Shown here piece by piece: positions 55,462 to 64,000 of a DNA stretch of 64,000 bases (the stretch's first letter is position 1; each line of letters opens with the position of its first letter). The notes under the pieces were generated by a model, which worked only from the letters and a program-made list of their open reading frames with translations, did no database searches and was not told the DNA's origin. The stretch spans positions 1,550,001 to 1,614,000 of the forward strand of contig CM056874.1 of the NCBI GenBank assembly GCA_029876055.1, in the 5' to 3' direction. The position numbers and the translations under genes are program-made. This stretch comes from Madurella fahalii. Taxonomy: Eukaryota > Ascomycota > Sordariomycetes > Sordariales.

Positions 55462-56906
55462 CTAAAAACTCGGGGTATACCACTCGCTTTGTTTGCCATC
55501 GGACGTCTCTCTTGCAAATTGCCTCGGCATGCCGTTGATCCTCGCGCGAGTCATACCCTCCAGGAGATTGACTGCCGTATTAGCTTTAAACACAGCCCCT
55601 CTGCCCCCCACTGTAGGGTAGTAGAAGCCGTCGTACTTCGGCAGTCTGCATCTAAAGGCCAGGCGTTGGGCCGGATCCTCTAATCCTGCGTCCTTGGCGA
55701 ATCTCCTGTGATCATCGTGGCTGGAACCGGGTGAGAGAAGCTCGATCTTGAAAAAGCAAGTGGCGGACCCATTCGCCACGTGCTTGGGGAAATGGAGTTG
55801 GCATGATAGGGGTGTAGGGCCTATACATGTGGAATCTGTAGCTAGGGCCAGCTGCACATCACCTTCGTACTCCTCGTCTCGGAAGTTGTGCCACCAGTCA
55901 GTCCGGGTTCGTATTGTCGACATGACCTTCTGGGGCGGCAGTGCATCGGATTGCTCGCAAGTTGCACTGGCTTCGGCAAGGCGAATGTGGCGGTGGCGCG
56001 GGAGATGACGAGTGATCTCCTGCGCCAGCTTGAATGTAGTGTAATCGAGAGAGTCCGCACAATGCTGGAAGGTGTCGCGTGTAAGGAGGCTGTCGAACCC
56101 GGGTTCGGAGCAAAGCTCCTCGGCAACCTCGTCCTTGGCCCGATCAGTAAGCGCCTTTTCCATCTCGTAGTATTTGGCGTCGCGCTTGTTGAGTATACCG
56201 GAGATGAAGGCAAGAGTCGGCTCGTAGATGTCACCGAAAGGCTGGGATCCGACCTTTTTCTCTTCTTGCTGCCTTTGCTATTGGGCAAGCTTGGGGCTAC
56301 GGTTTTCTTCGGATTACGGGGCAGAGCGTGAAGGAGTCCGTGGTGGAGACAGAAGGCTTTGATGTTGATACTCTCGTAAAGTATCATCATGACGTCCGTC
56401 CACTCCTGACCTCGGCTCTGGCGATACCCTTCTGGCAATTGCCATAGCTTTAGGAAGTTCGCCGTTCGATGGCCGTTTCCTAGCCAAAGAAGAAAGTAGT
56501 GGAGGCTATCATTACGGCCTCCAACAATAGCCTGGCCGTGATCTCGGGTTATCTGCCGATGCGCAAATCCGGCCTGCCCATGGTACATCCGGAAGTATTT
56601 GTTGTCGCGATCGTCAGTAATGTAGTCGATGTAGCCCATATCTAAGGCGGCGGTACTCCATAGGCCCTAGCTGACCTGCAGCTTCCAGACCTTATCTAGA
56701 ATACTGCGAGTCACAGTTTTGCCCTGGAGGTCTTGGATTTCTGGGAGAATGCAGCGTTTGGCCTCCTGAGCGGCAGCCTGCGGTCCTCCATTCTCCCAAA
56801 TGCTTCTTGCGTAGTCGCGGGCCTCTGATCCAGGGAGTCGGCTAGCCACGACATCCCTCACCGCCGAGAGGCATATCTTGTCAAGGTTGGAAAATACAAA
56901 CGGCAT
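55462..56906 (-). pseudogene. GIY-YIG-like fungal protein, one TAG and one frameshift
   Basis: The ATG at 56906 opens MPFVFSNLDKICLSAVRDVV. A single TAG at 56667-56669 interrupts, but the same frame runs on into MGYIDYITDDRDNKYFRMYH, GQAGFAHRQITRDH and HYFLLWLGNGHRTANFLKLW. The spacing of GYIDYI, YHGQ, an Arg and a His resembles the GIY-YIG nuclease core, as in several fungal hypothetical proteins; this is a tentative assignment. At the five-T run 56255-56259 (+ strand) the frame shifts by one and continues as QPFGDIYEPTLAFISGILNK and FYYPTVGGRGAVFKANTAVN, ending at 55462. TAG can come from CAG by a RIP-type change. Total length would be about 480 residues. Confidence 0.6.
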
Positions 56907-57435
56907 TGACTCTGGTACAGCCTGTGAGAAGTAACTCGAAATTAGCGAGTGTGTACTATCTAGACAAGTACTTCCAGTTATATACTGATATAGAATACAG
57001 AATCTTACTCTAGTTATTCTACCAACCTAGCTAAACTGCAATACACTTGTAAAGGGGTTGTTCTGGGAACACGTTGAGGGAGATGGACCACGATGTCTTG
57101 ATACCGAAAAGACCTGGACCAGCGGGCGATATCTTGGTGAACAGCCTCCTATCAATTACACAGAGACTGATCCTTGCAGATCAGAAGTGCCCCGCGTGAG
57201 AGAGTTCCCTCACGGGGTTCTTATCTATCCTATATCGTGATATCATCCAGTATCATTCGGCGGGTCCTCCTGACCTTCGTCTGGAGACTCTCGTTACAAA
57301 TTATCCTCCCTTCTATAGAACCTGTCCTCAGGTTCCTTACTACTGAAGATCGTCTGAACTTAGGGGGTAAGACTTGGGATAATATCGGGTAGATATCAGG
57401 TATACATTAAATACTGTTTATAGCCGCGTAAATGG
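56907..57435. other. AT-rich spacer
   Basis: It marks the change from mixed to AT-rich, repeat-dominated sequence. It may contain the promoter of the GIY-YIG-like gene. Nothing else is recognised. Confidence 0.4.
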
Positions 57436-57490
57436 ATAAGTGTCGAACCGGTGGACCTTACAGTCCATCCGCTCTAACGAGCTATATAGT
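57436..57490 (-). other. tRNA-Tyr-like relic (tRNA pseudogene or SINE head)
   Basis: On the - strand an A box (TAGCTCGTTAGAGC, 57484-57471) is followed by GGACTGTA with a GTA anticodon and a B box (GGTTCGACAC, 57449-57440). The order and wording follow fungal tRNA-Tyr, but the anticodon and T stems no longer pair and no acceptor stem closes. It may be the promoter head of a SINE or a decayed tRNA. Confidence 0.5.
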
Positions 57491-58859
57491 AGAAAAGGAG
57501 AAACGATAGTTTGGGGTAAGGAGTAAGTCGTTTTATAGTCGGGAGGTTTTCGGGAAAAGTTCGGCCGGTTGTTAGGCTGTAGTAGGATTCGCGGCTCCGA
57601 GGTCCCACTTTCCCGGTTCGGGCCTAAGATCCGAATTACAGCCGAATCGTCCGGATTTCCATCCGAACTTATATATTGTCCTCGCAACTTCAAAATATAT
57701 AAAGATTGTACGACTGCTCAATTGCAAGGTTTATATATAGTTGCAAATTTACAGATATATATTAGCCGTTTCTTCTCGGGTATAAATACCCCTCTCCTCT
57801 CCTACCTTTTCTAAAACTTTTCTTCTTCAGGCTCTCTTCTATACGTTATTTCACTTGCTTTTCACTCTACTCCTGTATATAGCTTACTGCCCGTTCTCGC
57901 CTCTCTCTCCCTCTCTCTCTCTCTTCCTCTCTCTCTCTCTCTCTCTTCTTATTATCGCTTCGGCCACTTTTCCGTCGTAATAGACGCTTTCACCGCCTCC
58001 GCTGCCGAAGTTATACCGTATATAAAATGCATTCATTCGGTACTTAAAAACACCAACCCTCGCTCTAGTAAGGTCCTTACGATTGACTGTTCTTTCGAGT
58101 AGTCGACCTCCTCGCATTGCTCCTATTATAATATAAAGAAAGAGTTGTATATACCAGTAAATTATATATATTTTCAGCGGATTAGTAGGGGATTTACTAA
58201 CAATTGCAGGCCGCTATCGGAATAGTTAGCGACTCCGTCGACTTTATAATCCTTATCGACGCAGCTCGTGCTATTGTCGATTATTATATAGAGGACGCCG
58301 AGGGCGAGCTCGACGAGGAGGGTAATTACCCTCAAGTTTCTATACTATCTCGCTATAGCTACAAGAAGATTGCCGCTGCCGCTAAAGATCTAGTCGGGGC
58401 TTTCGATACCGCTGAGACCGCTTATTGCTACCAATTCGGCATTTCCGGCGCTACCAAGCTATCTTCTATAAGTACATTTATCTCGCTTATCTTTATATAT
58501 AAATCGCTGATATCTCGATAGTAAGCTTATATAGCATATTGCTCTATAGTCGTACTATATAGCTAACTCCGTTTATAACAGTTATCCTGCTTTAGCCGGA
58601 ACTACGGCTGTAATACCGATATTAGTCTTAATTACTATATTTCTATTAAGTTATTACTAACTTTTCGTAGTACGAGTCTGAGGTACGTGCTTAAGAGGTA
58701 CAGTCTGTTACTTGTCTGTTACTTAGCGATATTAGTTTCGTAGGTTAGTCGGGTACTAAACGCCATTTTCTTAAGAAGGTTAAGGAGGAGATTGCTGCTA
58801 ATATAGAGGATATAGAGGCCTAGTAGGTTTAGGTAGAGGTAACTCCTGACTTAGAGCTA
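57491..58859. other. AT-rich region with CT microsatellite and possible LTR-like promoter
   Basis: A GGTATAAATACC element near 57778-57790 followed by a pyrimidine-rich leader could be an LTR promoter on the + strand. A short + strand open frame at 58204-58521 (EDAEGELDEEGNYPQVS) may be the relic of a retroelement ORF. Neither has a recognised partner. Confidence 0.3.
57899..57950. repeat. CT-rich microsatellite
   Basis: This is an interrupted (CT)n tract with a few CCC/TTC interruptions. Confidence 0.9.
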
Positions 58860-59034
58860 GTACTGACCTTAATTTTCTGAGGTTTATATTGTTTTCGGGG
58901 GTTTTTCTAGGGTATTTCGGTTAGGGTTGGTATCTGGTATACCCTAGGATATAGCTTTATATAGATAGACATTAATTAATATCTTATTGCCTATACTTTC
59001 ACTAGTTTTCACGTGCTTTTCGGAATTATAATAC

Positions 59035-59175
59035 CAGCTTAGGTATATTTATTATATCCTCCTCTAATACCTACTGATTGTACTCCGAGGGCCAGCCTAC
59101 CCATTTAACTAAAAAGAAGGTTTTACCTTAGAATTTTCTCTTATCTCAAATCTCTTTAACTTCCTACTCTCTGTC
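59035..59175 (-). pseudogene. Chromodomain of the Gypsy element
   Basis: The - strand translation reads FFLVKWVGWPSEYNQ, then a stop where the Trp of WEP is expected, then VLEEDI. FLVKWxGW is diagnostic of a chromodomain after the integrase. Confidence 0.75.
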
Positions 59176-59899
59176 GTCCTTAAGGTCTAGCATCGGCATT
59201 ATAGACGAATCGTCTCCTTTTCAGCTGTACCACGGTTCCAATATTGATACAGGAAATACATTATATAAACGATCGTACTTATCCGGGAGTACTAGATAAT
59301 AAGCTAGCGATCCAACTCGGTTTAGAACACGAAATAGACCGATAAACTTAAGTACCAATTTCCTCGGTAACTTGAATTTCAAATTCTAGGTTAATAATAA
59401 TACCAAACTTCTATTCTTAAACTCCTTTTTCGTATGCTTCTCGTTGTAATATCGTTTCTAGACTACTATAGCTTCAGCCTAATTTTGTTCTAACTGTTTT
59501 CTCAGTTTAGTAAGTTTTTTAATTCTTTCAATTGCACTGGGTATCCTCCTCTCTTATATATCGCCCTCGATATAGCGGGAAATCGGAGGTTAATAACCTA
59601 TCAGTGCTTTAAAGGGACTTATCTTGATTATGGAATTAATAGTACTATTGATAATAAATTCTGCTTCTAGGAGGAGATTTATCTAGGTAATTTGGTTTTG
59701 GTATACGAAGTAACGGAGGTATTAAATAAGTGTTTGATTTACTCGCTCCGTTTACCTGTCGGTTTGTAGGTAAAAAGTAGTCGAAAGCCGCTTATATACC
59801 TTTTACAGGTAACACAAATCGCTCTAAAACTGTAATATAAAAACAGAACCTCGATTACTGATATAACTATTAATAGGGCTATACTTGAGTTCAATCTCT

Positions 59900-60260
59900 T
59901 TATAAACAAGCTCTACCAATTCTTAGCTAGTAATAGTAGTAGATACTAGGAAGAATCGGTTTATCTTCGTATACCGATCGACAACCACTAGAATTACGTC
60001 CTTCTCGGAGCTATCGGGACTCTTCACTACAGGAAAACCTATAATAAAGTCTATAGTAATTTCGCTCTAAGGTCGTATAGGAATCGGCAACGATTCGAGC
60101 GATCTATATAGTTTATACTATCTTATCTTATTAATTTAGCAGGTATAGCAGGTTCTATAGTAGTCTTTGACATCTTTGGTTATACTATACTAGAAGTATT
60201 TTCTTTATAACAGTTCGAAAGTCTTTTCGATACTCAAATGACCTACCAACAGATCGTTAT
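59900..60260 (-). pseudogene. Integrase zinc finger and catalytic-core relic of the Gypsy element
   Basis: Pieces read GHLSIEKTFELL, TKDVKDYYRTCYTC (HHCC zinc finger), SLESLPIPIRP and ITIDFIIGFPVVKSPDSS followed by DVILVVVDRYTK, the first acidic motif and the following strand of retroviral-type integrase. They are interrupted by several stops. Confidence 0.8.
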
Positions 60261-61559
60261 AAAAAAGCTGGAGTAACTCCTACTTAACAGCTTGCTCTAC
60301 TAGGACGAACAATCGTTCATAATATAGTAATTCTTGCTCGCATCTAAGTGCCTATTCGGGCAAAACTCTCTAGTTTCGGGCTGGACTTACCAGCCTTTCC
60401 TTGATTTTCAGAGTCACTGGATCTGTAGCTTATAGCTCTAGGATCAATTCTCTTATAGATTTCGACGGTTCCGTAGTATAAACCGCTTCTAATCGAGCGT
60501 ACTCTCTTATATATTAACGAGTAACAATCTATTCCCGTCTAAGCCAATCGGCTTCTTAGTAATCCTGAGGTCCTAGCAGGTAAATACTTAGCGATCCTAT
60601 AGTAACTTCTAAGGGACAACCTATTATTTCGGGTTTCCAACTAGCTAGTTTACTAGGGTCCTGTATACTAGTATCTTCGCTATTCTCTGGTATATAGTAG
60701 GCTCTTTTAACCCCTTCTACAGTTGTCTTTCCGACCCGGGTACTAGCTAATTTACTAGGGTTTCTTATACAAGCTAATTTACTCTCTTCTATATAATAGG
60801 CAATCTTGTTTCTTTCTATAATCAGCTTTCTGATCTAGTTTACCCGAGCAATTTTACTCTTAAAAGTAGGTATCTACTCGAGTCTATTAGGACATTCTTT
60901 ATCCTCGTAATCTGGTCTTCTCGAAGGGCTATCGGCCAGATTTCACTTCCTAGGCTAATACTTAATAGTGAAATCAAATCCTACCAGATATATATACCAT
61001 CTAGCCTGTCAGCCGTTCAATCGGTTTTGCTTTATAAACCTTTATAGGTTATTATAATCTGAAAATATAGTAACTTTATAGCAACTCCCTTTAACGTAGT
61101 GTCGCTAATACTTAAAGGCTTCTACAATAGCTATCATCTCCTTATCAGGAGTTCCATAGTCCTAGGTCGGTCCAGAAAACTTCGCCGACCAGAATGCAAT
61201 AGGAGTTTTCGGCCCCCTTTCGGGACCTACAATAGGACAGCTCCCATTATAAAGTCAGAGGCATCTATCTCAATAATAATAGGGAGTTCGGAGTCGAAAT
61301 AATATAAAACTAGTACATCTTAAAATACTCTCTTAAGCTATATAAATACCGTACGCTCTTCGGCCTCTAACCAGAGGGTTCCTAGTTTTCGTCCGTTCTA
61401 TAACCCCTTTAGTAAATTACTTAACGGTAATATAATCTCCGAATAACCTCGAATAAATCGACAGTAAAAATTGCAAAATCCTAAGAAAACTTAGATATCT
61501 CGATAGGATTATAGTTCAGGCCAATCTTAGATAGTCTGAATTTGTGCTGAATCTATACC

Positions 61560-62372
61560 GACACTTTCGGGAGTTAAAATATAACCTAGAAATTCTACTT
61601 TATTCTAATAAAATAAATACTTACTGGGCTTGCAGTATAACTGTACTTGTCTCAGGCGATCCAGGACTCGTTAGAGGTAAGTCGTATAGGTTTCCCGCTC
61701 TAGAGAGAAAATTAAAATGTTATCCAAATAATATATACAACAATCGTCTAGTAGTCTACCTAAAGTAGTTTGAATATAACTTTAGAAGGTCGTAGGAGCA
61801 TTTGTTAGGCCAAAAGGTATAACAATATATTCAAATAGACTATATTGGGTACAGAAAGCCGTCTTCTATTTATCTCCTTCTCGGATGCGAATCTGGTAGT
61901 ATACCTCTTTCAGGTCCAACTTCGTGAAATACTTTGCTCCAGATACTCGGTCTAAGAGTTCTGAGATCAATAGTAAAGGGTACCGATTCTTGACCATTAT
62001 CCGGTTAAGTCCATAGTAATCTATATATAAGTATAGAGTACCATCTTTCTTTAGGACAAATAAGATAGGACTTGCAGCTGAACTCTGGGATAGACGAATA
62101 TGGCCTTTCGCTAGGTTTTCATATAGATATTCCTCTAAAATCGAAAGTTTATATTGTAATAGAGGGTAAAGAGGTCTAATAGGAGGAATAGTATTAGGTA
62201 GTAGATCAATAGTATAATCAATACTTTTAAAAGAAGGTAGAATATCTACGTTACTGGAGTTTATAATATCCGTAAAGTCTGAAATTTCAGGGGGGATGTC
62301 GTCTGGTTTTCGGGGGGTATTCTCCTCTTCCTCTTCTGGAAAAGGCGTCTCCAGTACGTCTAGGTACTGCAT
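61560..62372 (-). pseudogene. Reverse transcriptase relic of the Gypsy element (YLDN instead of YLDD)
   Basis: The first part (62372-61866) is still open: PILFVLKKDGTLYLYIDYYG then NRIMVKNRYPLLLISELLDR and KYFTKLDLKEVYYQIRI, the RT palm. Further on (about 61740-61705) the catalytic motif reads YYLDNILIFS, so the second Asp of YLDD is changed to Asn by a G-to-A change; VEFLGYIL follows near 61590. The enzyme must be inactive. Confidence 0.82.
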
Positions 62373-62699
62373 TAAGGAGTAAATATAAGCTTCTCCTCGA
62401 TATGTTTTTAAGAATTTCTTCGGGGTTTCAATCCGAATATACTCTAATTCCGTTATAAACTACTATAAATTCCCTTCTAAGTATAACAAGATCTTATAGG
62501 ATGTTAAACTTAGTATCCTAAGAAGAATAGAGGAATCGTCTGTAATAAGGGGGTAATTGATAGCGGTATAAGAAATGTATATTCTTTTGATAATTCCTTA
62601 GTAGTCTATTAGTTCTAAGGGAACTTTATAAATACTAAATGCTTTAACGATATAATAGTCTATAAACCGAATACGGGGTAATTGCATTCCGATCTATCG

Positions 62700-62830
62700 G
62701 AGTTTCCTCTACTTCACGAACTCTAGATTAACAATATTAATCTCTACTCTAGTATCGAGATCGACTATAATGAATTGAGGGGCATAGTTTAATAAGGTTA
62801 TAGAAATGTACATTCGTTCTTTAACTGGAA
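62700..62830 (-). pseudogene. Aspartic protease relic of the Gypsy element
   Basis: A frame with NYAPQFIIVDLDTRVEIN (a stop inside the homologous run) and IVNLEFVK resembles the I-x-SG-A-x-x-N-F retroviral protease site, with the Gly/Ser replaced. Confidence 0.45.
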
Positions 62831-63239
62831 CCCCTAATGCATCGTCTTTACCGACGTAATCGGGGTTCATATCCGCCGGTATCTGCCATTTCCCCGCCGA
62901 TTTAGGCGCGATTTCCTACCTTGGTAACTGGGGTACCTGGTAGCTTTGTTCACTGATACTCCCTTTTGTAGGTAGTTATTAGCAAAATAGGTGTTACTGC
63001 TATAAATAAAACAAGTTAAAGGGTTTCCCTAACTATCTATAGGGTTCAGCTGATTGAAATGAGATAGAGTTGATATAGGGTAGTCGTCAGGTTTCGTATA
63101 TAGTGTCGTTGACTGTATATTTCGTTGGTGATAACAGGATAATAACGCTCTTCGAGGATAAAATAACGATTTATAGGTTAGGGAAGAATACGATGAAGGA
63201 GAAGAGTAAGAAGGATTTTAGGACGAATGCTTAGGGGCT

Positions 63240-63990
63240 TCCTGAGATTTTCGGTGCTGGAAACTATATTAAATTTGAGTAGCGAGTTTGACTATCTCTT
63301 CCCGAATCTCTAGCTTGTTATAGATATACAAGTCGATATAGTTGCTAATTGCGGACGAAAGCTTCGTATAAAAGGTGAGAGTACGAGCCTTTTCGTCCTA
63401 CTTCGGGAATTGGGCTTTAAGGGATTCCAAGTACTAATGAAAGTCTAAGGGAAACTAGTTTTCTCGTTACTTAGTATTATTGAACTACTTTATAATAGTA
63501 GATTCTTGATCTATAAGATCTCGAATATAATTTAGTATCCAATCTTCAAACGTTTTCTAGTCGTTTTCGGCCTCTTATCGTATATCTGTCGGAAGATTGT
63601 TGCAATAACTATACTATCGATTGCAAGGACGTTCTTCTATTTAATCCAAGGCGAAAAGGATCCGGTTTATACCCGTTTTAAACCGTTTTAGGTCTCCTAT
63701 AAATGCTCGCTATAGATCTTAGAGCCATTCTAAACGGCGTCGATGGGTAGTGTTGTTAGGGAATTGAATTAGATGCTTTACCTTAATCGCCTTTCGGTCT
63801 TCATTATAGTTACTAGAATCTGCTGAAGGAGAACGATATCGCCTGCATTTCGGTGAGGATTCGCCTGGTAAGATGCCTAGCTTCCGAAGCAAACCCTCTT
63901 TTTATTCTCGTAGTTATTTCAGCACTTCCAGTTACTGTATCCGAAGACGGGTTGATTCCAATAGGTTATCATAGTGAGGAGCTTGATACG
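63240..63990 (-). pseudogene. Gag relic of the Gypsy element
   Basis: Stop-interrupted frame: KVKHLIQFPNNTTHRRRLEW, RAFIGDLKRFKTGINRILFA, TFEDWILNYIRDLIDQESTI, DEKARTLTFYTKLSSAISNY. The pattern of a roughly 100-residue capsid helix bundle is typical of fungal Gypsy gag. Confidence 0.7.
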
Positions 63991-64000
63991 GAACCCGGGA

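Larger units (their letters stand above)
58860..64000 (-). mobile_element. Ty3/Gypsy chromovirus, heavily mutated (RIP-like), running off the right edge
   Basis: Reading right to left the order is gag, protease, reverse transcriptase, RNase H, integrase, chromodomain, the order of a complete chromovirus pol. Every domain is riddled with TAG/TAA codons and TpA dinucleotides and the GC content is very low, as expected after RIP. No terminal repeats were identified within the window; the 5' end lies outside. It belongs to a different, more mutated copy than the relic at 18.2-20.2 kb. Confidence 0.88.

Noticed and set aside
56642..56675. Intron in the GIY-YIG-like gene
   Set aside because: GTCAGC...TTAG would be only 34 nt, too short, and breaks the frame; a single TAG nonsense codon explains the gap better.

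Overview
The window comes from a filamentous ascomycete, most likely a Sordariomycete (Hypocreales-like). The evidence is short spliceosomal introns (58-93 nt) with GTACGT/GTATGT/GTAAGT donors and CTAAC/CTGAC branch sites, a HET-domain gene, a NACHT-type STAND (fungal NLR) gene plus several NLR relics, Tc1-like and Ty3/Gypsy elements, and many C-to-T-type nonsense mutations (CAG to TAG) resembling repeat-induced point mutation (RIP). Family names below come from recognising motifs by eye; no database search was run.

Bases 1-17.1 kb, GC-rich, carry the highlight: a Tc-type (ABC) insecticidal-toxin locus like those of Photorhabdus/Xenorhabdus, but in fungal dress. A TcA-like pore/translocation subunit (+ strand, 5' end outside the window) contains a spliceosomal intron. 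It converges on a 7.7-kb gene encoding a natural TcB-TcC fusion (- strand: SpvB, FG-GAP, RHS shell, RHS core, variable C-terminal effector). I infer that the fusion also contains a 66-nt intron near its 3' end, hiding a last exon of 100 codons that a plain ORF call misses. A 196-aa orphan lies just upstream of the fusion on the same strand. By family knowledge TcA forms the injection pore and TcB-TcC forms the cocoon that holds the effector, so one locus could supply the whole holotoxin.

From 17 to 57 kb there is a mosaic of allorecognition/innate-immunity genes and dead elements: a deleted Gypsy copy (18.2-20.2 kb), an intact three-exon hydrolase-NACHT gene (20.6-25.0 kb), relics of a ubiquitin-like-domain protein, a kinase, a PD-(D/E)XK-like protein, patatin and NACHT pieces (27.5-31.8 kb), a Tc1-like element with intact 30-bp TIRs (32.4-33.7 kb), two small novel genes (34.2-35.7 kb), an intact HET gene (40.6-42.3 kb) between two copies of a decayed repeat, a chromodomain pseudogene (43.5-45.6 kb), an orphan gene (46.9-48.2 kb), a second decayed Tc1-like copy (48.8-50.1 kb), a broken phosphotransferase, a NACHT-ankyrin relic, an intron-containing tRNA-Lys and a GIY-YIG-like pseudogene.

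From about 57 kb to the right edge the sequence turns AT-rich and is dominated by one heavily RIP-like Ty3/Gypsy chromovirus on the - strand (chromodomain, integrase, RT, protease and gag in order), running off the window. The overall picture is a plastic, transposon-rich accessory or subtelomere-like compartment that has retained a horizontally acquired, intron-bearing Tc toxin operon-equivalent.
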